From: Roseisalinus antarcticus
GTDB taxonomy: Bacteria; Pseudomonadota; Alphaproteobacteria; Rhodobacterales; Rhodobacteraceae
DNA length: 64,000 bases
Assembly (NCBI RefSeq): GCF_900172355.1
Contig: NZ_FWFZ01000021.1
Span: 1-64,000 of the forward strand
Direction of reading: 5' to 3'
Both the position numbers and the translations under genes were made by a program. Below the pieces are notes generated by a model. That model had not been told where the DNA came from. It did not search any database and saw only the letters and a list, made by a program, of their open reading frames with translations. Of the stretch, positions 54,087 to 64,000 are shown in pieces (position 1 is the stretch's first letter; each line of letters starts with the position of its first letter).

Positions 54087-54394
54087 GCGAAAATATTCCT
54101 TTTGTCAGCCTCGGCCCATTTATCCCGCAAGGGGTTAAGCCCCGCCGACAGGGGCGACCGCCCCGGGGCCCGGCCCCGCAACGCCGGGGCCCCGGGCGAC
54201 TCGGGGGCGCCATCGGTCTGCGATTCGACGCCGGGGCCCCCGGGCGGCCCCGCCACGGGGCGGGAAAACCGCCGCCCCGGCGCAACAGGGACAGCCTCCA
54301 AAGGGCCGACCGGGGGTGCAGGCGCGCGAGACAGGTTTCCCCTGCGCACCGCTGCGGCTAACATCGCAGTCAATCACAAGACCTGGGGGGTCGG
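54087..54394. promoter_or_regulatory. Divergent gap between beta-helix gene and wza-like gene
   Basis: This 308-bp region separates two divergent genes. It contains GGGGTTAAGCCCC near 54131, a run of GC-rich inverted repeats at about 54160-54210, and a GGGGGG ribosome-binding site just before the wza-like ATG. No recognisable promoter consensus is visible. Confidence 0.4.
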
Positions 54395-55525
54395 ATGAAC
54401 GTTCGGATCGTGCTGCTCATGTGGCTCGTGGGGGCCCTTGGCGCCTGCAGCACCCTGCCCCGTGGCGCCGGGCTCCAGCGCGAGGTGCTGTCCGTCTCCG
54501 CCGATGTCCGCTCGGGGGCCGAGCTGCCCGAGTTCGCCGTCGAGCAGGTGACCCGCGACACTGTCGCGCTCTTCGCCTCCTGGCCCTCGGTGGGCGAGGA
54601 GCGGATGGCCTGGATCGAGCGGGTCGACCAGCCCAACAACCGCATCATCTCGCCCGGCGACCGGGTCTCTGTCACGATCTGGTCGACAGAGGACAACGGC
54701 CTGCTGACCACCGCCGGCCAGCGCTTCGTCACCCTGCCCGACATGCAGATCTCGCCCGGCGGCACGGTGTTCCTGCCCTATATCGGCACCACCCGGATCG
54801 CCGGCATGTCGCCCGAGACGGCGCGCGAGCGGATCGAGGAGAAATACCTCGTGGTCACGCCCTCCGCCCAGGTCCAGCTCACGATGACGGAGGGCCGCGC
54901 CAATACCGTGAGCCTGGTCTCCGGCGTGGCCACGCCCGGCACCTACCCCCTGCCCGACCGGGATTTCACCGTCATGGGCCTGATCGCCGAGGGCGGCGGC
55001 GTGCTGCAGAGCTTCAACAACCCCCAGATCCGGCTCCAGCGCGGCAGCAGCATCTACGGCACCTCGGTGGAGCGGCTGCTGGGCACCCCCCGGCTCGACA
55101 CCACGCTGCAGGGCGGCGACAAGGTCTTCGTCGAAGAGGACGACCGCTATTTCCTCTCGCTCGGCGCCGCCGGGTCGGAATCGCTGCATACCTTCGCCCA
55201 GGATCACCTGACCGCGCTCGACGCGCTGTCGATCATCGGCGGCGTCGAGGAAGACCGCGCCGACGCCCAGGGCATCCTGATCCTGCGCCGCTATCCCGCC
55301 GAGACGATCCGCAGCGACCGGAGCGGGCCGAATCACGAGCGCACGGTGTTCACGGTCGATCTGACCTCGGCCGATGGGCTGTTTTCGGCGGGTCAGTTCC
55401 TGATCCGGCCCAACGACCTGGTCTACGTGACCGAAAGCCCGCTGACCTCCGCCCGCACCATCGCCAGCCTCATGGGCGCCAGCCTCAGCGTGCTGAACAC
55501 CGCCAGCAACCTCGCCAGACGTTAA
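54395..55525 (+). CDS. Outer-membrane polysaccharide export lipoprotein (Wza-like)
   Basis: A 376-residue lipoprotein. The signal sequence MNVRIVLLMWLVGALGAC ends in a lipobox with Cys near residue 18. The polysaccharide export domain covers about 80-170 (RIISPGDRVSVTIWS, FLPYIGTTRIAGMSPETARERIE) and is followed by two soluble-ligand-binding-beta-grasp (SLBB)-like domains (VSLVSGVATPGTYPLPDRDFTVMGLI, FSLGAAGSE-type segment). KpsD/Wza-family proteins form the outer-membrane channel. A GGGGGG ribosome-binding site precedes the ATG. No Wzc kinase is adjacent, so the KpsE-like protein may be the periplasmic partner. Confidence 0.9.
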   Translation: MNVRIVLLMWLVGALGACSTLPRGAGLQREVLSVSADVRSGAELPEFAVEQVTRDTVALFASWPSVGEERMAWIERVDQPNNRIISPGDRVSVTIWSTEDNGLLTTAGQRFVTLPDMQISPGGTVFLPYIGTTRIAGMSPETARERIEEKYLVVTPSAQVQLTMTEGRANTVSLVSGVATPGTYPLPDRDFTVMGLIAEGGGVLQSFNNPQIRLQRGSSIYGTSVERLLGTPRLDTTLQGGDKVFVEEDDRYFLSLGAAGSESLHTFAQDHLTALDALSIIGGVEEDRADAQGILILRRYPAETIRSDRSGPNHERTVFTVDLTSADGLFSAGQFLIRPNDLVYVTESPLTSARTIASLMGASLSVLNTASNLARR

Positions 55526-55565
55526 GGCCCCGGCCCAGACCCCGGACCTTCCCCCGGACACAGGG

Positions 55566-55583
55566 CCCCCCCCGGGGGGGGGG
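55566..55583. terminator. C8-G10 homopolymeric inverted repeat between convergent genes
   Basis: Eight C followed directly by ten G lie 40 bp after the wza-like stop, within a 224-bp gap rich in further GC hairpins. Its position between convergent transcription units suggests a bidirectional terminator. Homopolymer length is also a point where sequencing error is likely. Confidence 0.4.
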
Positions 55584-55749
55584 AGGCCGGCCGCAGGCCT
55601 GGCCGGGGGGGCCGCCCCCCGACCGCCCGGGGCTCCCCGCAGGGGAGGCCGGGCTGGCACAGCGCGCCCCGCAGGGGCGCTCCGCCAGCTCGGGACGTGC
55701 AGCTCGGGACATGGTGGAAGACGGGCGCGGGGCGCAAGCCGCGCGAGGC

Positions 55750-57684
55750 TCAGGAGCCGGTGTCGGACCCGTCGTCGGCCTCTTCGGGGGCCTCTTCGGG
55801 GGCCGGGGCATAGCCGTCGACCCAGCGGCGCACGGCGGCCCGGGCGGCCTCCGCGTCGCCCTCCTCGATCGCGGTGCGCAGGGTCTTGAGCGCATTGGCG
55901 ACCTCGATCTGGCTCAGGTGGCCCTCCAGCGCGCGCAGGATCTTGGGGTGATGCGTGCCCAGCATCTGCCCGCCGATCAGCAATTCCTCGTGCAGCTTCT
56001 CGCCCGGGCGCAGGCCGGTCACCTGGATCTCCACATCGCCGTCGGGATTGACCACGTCGCGCACGGAATAGCCGGCCGCCTCGATCATGTCGCGGGCCAG
56101 CTTCAGGATCGCGATCGGCCGCCCCATGTCGAGCACGAAGACATCGCCGCCCTCGGTGAAGGTCCCCGCGGTCAGCACCAGCCGCGCCGCCTCGCCGATC
56201 GTCATGAAATAGCGGGTGACCTCGCGGTGGGTCACCGTCACCGGCCCGCCCCTGCGGATCTGCTCCTCGAACAGCGGAATCACCGAGCCGGATGAGCCCA
56301 GCACGTTGCCGAACCGCACCATCGAGAACCGCGTGCCCCCCGACCGGGTCGCGAGATCCTGCACCACCAGCTCGGCCAGCCGTTTCGACGCGCCCATGAT
56401 GTTGGTCGGCCGCACCGCCTTGTCGGTAGAGATCAGCACGAAATGCGACACCCCCGCGTCCCGTGCGCCCGCCGCCAGGGTCCGCGTGCCGATGACGTTG
56501 TTGTAAAGCCCCGAGAGCGGGTTCTGCTCGACCATGGGCACGTGCTTGTAGGCGGCGGCGTGCAGGACGATCTCGACCCCCTGCTCGGCCAGCACCCGGC
56601 GCACCACCGCCTCGTCGGTGACCGAGCCCAGCACCGGGACCACCTCGGTCCCCTTGCGCTTGCCGCGCGGCGCGGCCAGGTCGCGCAGCTCGCGCTCGAT
56701 CTGGTAGAGCGCCAGTTCGGATTGCTCGAACAGCACCAGCCGGTCGGGCCGGCAGGCCAGCACCTGGCGGCAGAGCTCGGAGCCGATCGACCCCCCCGCC
56801 CCCGACACCATCACCGACTTGGCGCGGTAAAGCTCCGACATGCCTTCCATGTCGCGCTCCAGGCCCCGGCGGCCGAGAAAGCTGACCGGGTCCACCGGCT
56901 GCATCCGGTCCTTGAGCTCGCCCTCCCCCAGCAGGACAGAGAACGACGGCACCGTGCGCACCTCGCAGGCCAGCGTCTGCAGCCGGCGGGCCAGCTGCGC
57001 CTGTTTCGGGCGCGACAGGGACGGCATGGCGATCACCACCCGGTCGACCTTCAGATCGCGCACCATTGCCTCCAGCCGGACCGGGGCGTGCACCGGCAGG
57101 CCGGCCACCATCATCTTCTGCAGGGTGAGGTTGTCGTCGACGAAGGCCACCGGCTCCATCGTGTCGTCGGTCTTGAGCGCGGTCGCCAGCTGCACCCCGG
57201 TCTGGCCGGCGCCATAGATCAGCACCCGCTTGCGGTTGCTGCCGTGGCGGTAGATGTCGATCAGCACGTTGCGCATCACCAGCCGCGAGGTCACCGACAG
57301 GATCGTCAGCGCCATGGTGAAGATCGCCACCGTGGTCACCGGCAGCATCCGCGCAAAGACCAGCGGCTGCACCAGCGCCGAGGCAAAGCCCACCAGCACC
57401 GCGAAGATCACCGTGCGCAGGACCGCCTGCTGTTCATACGCCTTCAACTGTATTCGGTGCAGATCGAGCAGATGCGAGAACAACGCCCCCAGCCCCATCA
57501 TCAGCGCCAGAAGCCCCCAGATCTCGGCCGGACGCTCGATCAGCGTCGCCAGCCCCGCGCCCTCGGCGTCGATGACCAGCGCCAGCAGGAAGGCGGCCGG
57601 AATCAGCGCCAGGTCGACGGCCAGCAGCACCAGCTGCTTCTGCAGCCGGCCCATGGCCGAGACGATGCGGAAAGGCAGGGTCAT
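55750..57684 (-). CDS. Membrane-bound nucleotide-sugar 4,6-dehydratase (CapD/WbpM/FlaA1-like)
   Basis: A 644-residue enzyme. Four transmembrane segments lie in about residues 10-130, then a first Rossmann-like domain (VLIYGAGQTGVQLATAL near 148). The catalytic SDR domain starts near 293 with VSGAGGSIGSELCRQVL. LISTDKAVRPTNIMGASKRLAE near 412-433 carries the catalytic Thr/Asp/Lys, with Met in place of the usual Tyr as known for long CapD/WbpM proteins. VRFGNVLGSSGSVIPLF follows. It would make UDP-4-keto-6-deoxy-HexNAc for the polymer. The start at 57684 has GGGAGAG upstream; the longer frame adds a low-complexity leader. Confidence 0.92.
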   Translation of the reverse strand: MTLPFRIVSAMGRLQKQLVLLAVDLALIPAAFLLALVIDAEGAGLATLIERPAEIWGLLALMMGLGALFSHLLDLHRIQLKAYEQQAVLRTVIFAVLVGFASALVQPLVFARMLPVTTVAIFTMALTILSVTSRLVMRNVLIDIYRHGSNRKRVLIYGAGQTGVQLATALKTDDTMEPVAFVDDNLTLQKMMVAGLPVHAPVRLEAMVRDLKVDRVVIAMPSLSRPKQAQLARRLQTLACEVRTVPSFSVLLGEGELKDRMQPVDPVSFLGRRGLERDMEGMSELYRAKSVMVSGAGGSIGSELCRQVLACRPDRLVLFEQSELALYQIERELRDLAAPRGKRKGTEVVPVLGSVTDEAVVRRVLAEQGVEIVLHAAAYKHVPMVEQNPLSGLYNNVIGTRTLAAGARDAGVSHFVLISTDKAVRPTNIMGASKRLAELVVQDLATRSGGTRFSMVRFGNVLGSSGSVIPLFEEQIRRGGPVTVTHREVTRYFMTIGEAARLVLTAGTFTEGGDVFVLDMGRPIAILKLARDMIEAAGYSVRDVVNPDGDVEIQVTGLRPGEKLHEELLIGGQMLGTHHPKILRALEGHLSQIEVANALKTLRTAIEEGDAEAARAAVRRWVDGYAPAPEEAPEEADDGSDTGS

Positions 57685-58073
57685 GCGGATGCGGAACTCT
57701 CCCAGGCGTCCTTCCCCGAAAGGACCATTCCACGGGCTACCAGCGCGGGGGGCGAAAATCCATTCCCGCCCGATCCGCGGCCGGTGGCCTGTGGCGGCGC
57801 TGCACCGCCCCGCGCGGCGGGCAGGCCACGCGCACGGGGCAGTGCACGGGGCAGTGCACGGGGCGGGGGGACGCTCGCCGGCCCGCTTCAAGAAATCGCC
57901 GCAATTGCGGCTCAAAATCTCCGGCCTTTGATGGTCTGTCCCGATCCCGAAGGGCCGGCGCCATCCCTATCGCCACCGACACTGACACCGCCACCGGCAC
58001 CGACACTGACACCGGCACCGACCCCCACACCGGCACCGATACGGACACAGCGCAGGAACTGGGACCGAACACC
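57685..58073. repeat. Gap with 12-bp repeats and near-hexameric ACCGAC/ACTGAC tract
   Basis: This 389-bp divergent gap contains GCAGTGCACGGG repeated two and a half times at about 57832-57872 and a tract at 57971-58050 built from CACCGG, CACCGA and CACTGA hexamers. Similar tracts encode the low-complexity tails at 16257-16335 and 17100-17130. Promoters for both divergent genes should lie here, but none is recognisable. Confidence 0.55.
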
Positions 58074-59396
58074 ATGAGCCTCAATCTCGCCTCCCCCCTG
58101 GAGCGCTACATGCTCAAGCTGCTCAACACCGAGCGGACGGAGCGCGGCCTGGATCCGCTGCAGCTCGAACAGCACCTGAACCAATCGGCCGAGAAACATT
58201 CCGAATGGATGCTGGCCACCGACACGTTCAGCCATGCCGGCCGGGGCGGGTCGGCCCATGACGACCGGATCGAGGCGGCGGGGTTCGACATGTCCGGCAC
58301 CTGGCTTACGGGCGAGAACATCGCCCTGCGCTCGATCGGCGGGGCGCCCGGCTTCTACGACGAGGTGCGGCTGATGATGCAAGGGCTGATGGACAGCCCC
58401 GGCCACAAGGCCAACATCCTCAAGCCCGCCTACGATTATGTCGGCATCGGCATCGAGCTGGGCAAATACACCGCGGGCGGCCATGCCTATACCGCGCTCG
58501 CGGTCACCCAGAATTTCGGCGCCACCAGCAAGAGCGTCCTGCTCGACGGGGCCGCGTCCGGCGGGTCGGGCAGCTCGGACCGGGGCCGCTCGATCACCGG
58601 CAACGACAAGGGCAACGCCCTGGCCGGCACCGGCAGGGACGACGCGATCTGGGGCCGGGACGGCGCCGATTCGCTGATCGGGCGCGACGGCGACGACGCC
58701 CTGCGCGGCGGGGCCGGCAACGATTTCCTGCGCGGCGGGCGGGGCGACGACACCGCCTGGGGCAGCAGCGGCAACGACCGGTTCGCCGGGGAAAACGGCC
58801 AGGACCGGCTGATGGGCGGCACCGGCAACGACTACATGCTGGGCGGCAACGGCCAGGACATCCTGCAGGGCGGCACCGGGGCCGACACGGTCTTTGCCGG
58901 GCGCCATGACGACCGGGTCTGGGGCAACGACCAGCGCGACAGGCTGTTCGGCGGCACCGGCGACGATGCGATCTGGGGCGGCCGCGATCACGACAAGCTC
59001 TGGGGCGGCAAGGGCCACGACCTGCTCGGCGGCGATACCGGCAACGACGCGATCTCGGGCGGCAACGGCGACGACGTGATCCGGGGCGGCAAGGGCCGCG
59101 ACCGGATCGACGGCGGCTATGGCGACGACACGATGACCGGCGGCGCCTGGTGCGACAGCTTCGTCTTCCGCAAGGGCAACGGCGCCGACACGATCACCGA
59201 TTTCCAGCGCGGCGCGGACAGGCTGCTGCTCGACGATGCGATCTGGGGCGGCGGGCTGGCCCGGTGGGAGGTGGTGGCGGACCACGCCAGGCTGACCGAC
59301 GCGGGCCTCGCGCTGGAATTCGGGCACGGCCACAACATCCTGCTCGAGGACGTGCAGACCGCCTGGGGCATGGCCGCCAACATAGAGATCTTCTGA
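58074..59396 (+). CDS. CAP (SCP/PR-1)-domain RTX protein
   Basis: A 440-residue protein with no classical signal peptide. Residues about 8-150 form a CAP/SCP-like domain: LLNTERTERGLDPLQLEQHLNQSA, HSEWMLATDTFSHAG and NIALRSIGG, then SPGHKANILKPAYDYVGIG, the conserved signature block. Residues 180-350 hold many RTX nonapeptides (GGxGxDxxx). The end (DTITDFQRGADRLLLDDAIWGG and a hydrophobic last segment) resembles a type I secretion signal. Bacterial CAP proteins are widespread but functionally poorly defined. The domain fused to RTX repeats on a polysaccharide plasmid suggests an extracellular matrix role. Confidence 0.88.
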   Translation: MSLNLASPLERYMLKLLNTERTERGLDPLQLEQHLNQSAEKHSEWMLATDTFSHAGRGGSAHDDRIEAAGFDMSGTWLTGENIALRSIGGAPGFYDEVRLMMQGLMDSPGHKANILKPAYDYVGIGIELGKYTAGGHAYTALAVTQNFGATSKSVLLDGAASGGSGSSDRGRSITGNDKGNALAGTGRDDAIWGRDGADSLIGRDGDDALRGGAGNDFLRGGRGDDTAWGSSGNDRFAGENGQDRLMGGTGNDYMLGGNGQDILQGGTGADTVFAGRHDDRVWGNDQRDRLFGGTGDDAIWGGRDHDKLWGGKGHDLLGGDTGNDAISGGNGDDVIRGGKGRDRIDGGYGDDTMTGGAWCDSFVFRKGNGADTITDFQRGADRLLLDDAIWGGGLARWEVVADHARLTDAGLALEFGHGHNILLEDVQTAWGMAANIEIF

Positions 59397-59442
59397 CCGC
59401 GAAACAGACCCTCCTCCGCCGGAACAGGGTCACATCCGGGCG

Positions 59443-62665
<3,223 letters not shown>

Positions 62666-62811
62666 GGATCTGTGCCCTCCCCCGGGCGGGGTTGTCTGTC
62701 GTGTTGCGGGTCTCCGGCACGCCGGTCAGCCGCCGCCTCGGGGCCGATCCGCCGCACCTGTCATGCGTTGTGGCGAAGCAAACACCATGTCAGCGCCGGG
62801 TGCACCCCCCT

Positions 62812-63644
62812 CGGGGCCCGGCGCTCAGACGAAGGTGATGTCGATGTCGTCCACATCCGCCGCGCGCAGCCCCTCCAGCAGCACGGTCTCGCCCGCGAAG
62901 GCCAGCCGCACGCCCGCGCCCAGCACCGTGGTGCCCAGTTGCCCCGCAGAGACGCCCGCGATCTCGATCACGTCGTAGCCGGCCTTGAAATCGGTGATCC
63001 GGTCGTCGCCCGAACTGGCGTTGAACACGAAGGTGTCGCGCCCCCCGCCGCCCGCCATCGTGTCGCGCCAGCTGCCCCCCGCGATCCGGTCGATGCCCCG
63101 GCCGCCGTCGATGCTGTCGGCCCCGGCGCCGCCCAGGATGCTGTCGTCGCCCCAGCCGCCGTCGATGGAATCATGCCCTGTTCCGCCGTCGATCGTGTCC
63201 GCGCCGGAAATGGCGATGATCGTGTCGTCGCCCTGGTCGCCGGTGATGCTGTCGTCGCCCTTGCCGCCCTCCAGCAGGTCGTTGCCGGTGCCGCCGTCGA
63301 TCCGGTCGTCGCCCCAGGACCCCGAGATGCTGTCGTCGCCCGAGAACCCTTCGAGCCTGTCGTTGCCCGATCCACCCTCGATCGTGTCGTCGCTCTGGCC
63401 GCCGTTGATCCGGTCGCGGCCCTTGTGGCCGCGCATGACATCCTCGCCCCAGCCGCCCCACATCGTGTCGTTGCCGTACCAGCCGCTGAACGTGTCGGAC
63501 CCGGACTTGCCGGTCAGCGTGTCGGACCCGGACGAGCCGAAGAGCAGGTCGTCGCCGGTGCCGCCGTCGATGTAATCGTTGCCCTGCCCGCCGATCAGCC
63601 TGTCTTCCTCCGACCCGCCATAGAGACTGTCGTTGCCCCGGTCG
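62812..63644. repeat. 833-bp direct repeat, copy 2 (3' end of second RTX gene)
   Basis: This is the second copy of the block at 60649-61481, at a constant 2163-bp offset, again covering the C-terminal RTX motifs and tail. Beyond it the two genes encode different repeat arrays and different N-termini. Confidence 0.9.
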
Positions 63645-64000
63645 CCGTCCAGATCGTCCGCGCCGGCCTCGCCCTCCAGCCTGTCGTTGCCGCCGCCGCC
63701 CCGGACGGTGTCGATGCCGTCGCCGCCGTAATACTGATCGTAGGCCGTGCCGCCATAGGCGTGGTTGGTCCCGGTTCCGTTGGCGCTCATGTAAGAGCGC
63801 TCAGTGGTGTAGAACGTGTTGTCACCCGAGCCGGCAAACATGAAATAGGCACCGTCCTCGCCATGAAGCGTGTCGTTGCCCGCCCCGCCATAGATGAGAT
63901 AGGCGCCGGTGCCGCCATAGAGCACATCGTGGCCGTCGCCCCCGTTCAGCGTGCCCGCGCCGGAGCCGCCGTAGATCGTGTCGTTGCCCATTTCGGCAGA
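62825..64000 (-). CDS. RTX protein, N-terminal part missing (cut by right edge)
   Basis: The reading frame is open to the right edge, so the true start lies beyond 64000. All 392 visible codons consist of RTX motifs (GGSGAGTLNGGDGHDVLYGG, GGDGIDTVRGGGGNDRL) followed by the same C-terminal block and DDIDITFV end as the 60662 protein. An internal ATG at 63991 is unlikely to be the start because it falls within the repeats. Secretion by a type I system and calcium-dependent folding are inferred from the family. Confidence 0.88.
   Translation of the reverse strand, partial: SAEMGNDTIYGGSGAGTLNGGDGHDVLYGGTGAYLIYGGAGNDTLHGEDGAYFMFAGSGDNTFYTTERSYMSANGTGTNHAYGGTAYDQYYGGDGIDTVRGGGGNDRLEGEAGADDLDGDRGNDSLYGGSEEDRLIGGQGNDYIDGGTGDDLLFGSSGSDTLTGKSGSDTFSGWYGNDTMWGGWGEDVMRGHKGRDRINGGQSDDTIEGGSGNDRLEGFSGDDSISGSWGDDRIDGGTGNDLLEGGKGDDSITGDQGDDTIIAISGADTIDGGTGHDSIDGGWGDDSILGGAGADSIDGGRGIDRIAGGSWRDTMAGGGGRDTFVFNASSGDDRITDFKAGYDVIEIAGVSAGQLGTTVLGAGVRLAFAGETVLLEGLRAADVDDIDITFV

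Overview
The window is very GC-rich DNA with alphaproteobacterial (Rhodobacteraceae-like) gene content. It looks like part of a plasmid or chromid devoted to making, modifying and exporting an acidic surface polysaccharide. The replicon evidence is direct. A RepA-type initiator (10074-11099) lies beside a 480-bp intergenic region with three 22-bp-phased iterons and a consensus DnaA box. Divergent from it are parA and parB, and a parS-like palindrome follows parB. Together with a complete dTDP-rhamnose operon and RTX proteins, this resembles the RepA-type 'biofilm plasmids' known from roseobacters; that assignment is inference.

Layout. 1-2453: the N-terminal part of an RTX protein that runs off the left edge. 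2742-5842: a KpsT/KpsE/KpsM-like ABC polysaccharide exporter. 5882-6835: a GlfT2-like glycosyltransferase. 6900-11099: parS, parB, parA, oriV and repA. 11156-13337: a DUF2793 protein and a sugar-nucleotide epimerase. 13513-22877: a translationally coupled chain of glycosyltransferases, a sulfotransferase and a small coiled-coil protein, then a pyruvyl transferase and UDP-sulfoquinovose synthase. 22930-27474: a decay zone (broken sulfotransferase, glycosyltransferase remnant, broken BCCT transporter, RAYT transposase flanked by REP-like hairpins) that also holds an intact APS reductase and a cupin. 27483-37660: glycosyltransferases and five sulfotransferase-like genes, one broken. 37692-43944: the rmlCBDA operon with a large WsaF-like multi-domain glycosyltransferase. 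44606-50671: an operon with an ExoA-like glycosyltransferase, sulfotransferase, GT4, Wzx-like flippase and Wzy-like polymerase. 50650-57684: two more sulfotransferases, a beta-helix protein, a Wza-like lipoprotein and a CapD-like dehydratase. 58074-64000: a CAP-domain RTX protein, UDP-galactopyranose mutase and two RTX proteins, the last cut by the right edge.

How the genes fit together. RmlABCD, Glf, SqdB and CapD supply dTDP-rhamnose, UDP-Galf, UDP-sulfoquinovose and a deoxy-aminosugar precursor. APS reductase can supply the sulfite that SqdB needs. About ten glycosyltransferases build the chain. Eight intact and two broken sulfotransferase-like genes, plus a pyruvyl transferase, could make it strongly anionic. 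Wzx/Wzy/Wza and KpsMTE-like parts export it. The RTX proteins, probably secreted by a type I system not in this window, are candidate matrix proteins. No initiating phosphoglycosyltransferase, no Wzc-type kinase and no type I secretion ABC/MFP pair is visible here. I saw no tRNA, rRNA or CRISPR array.
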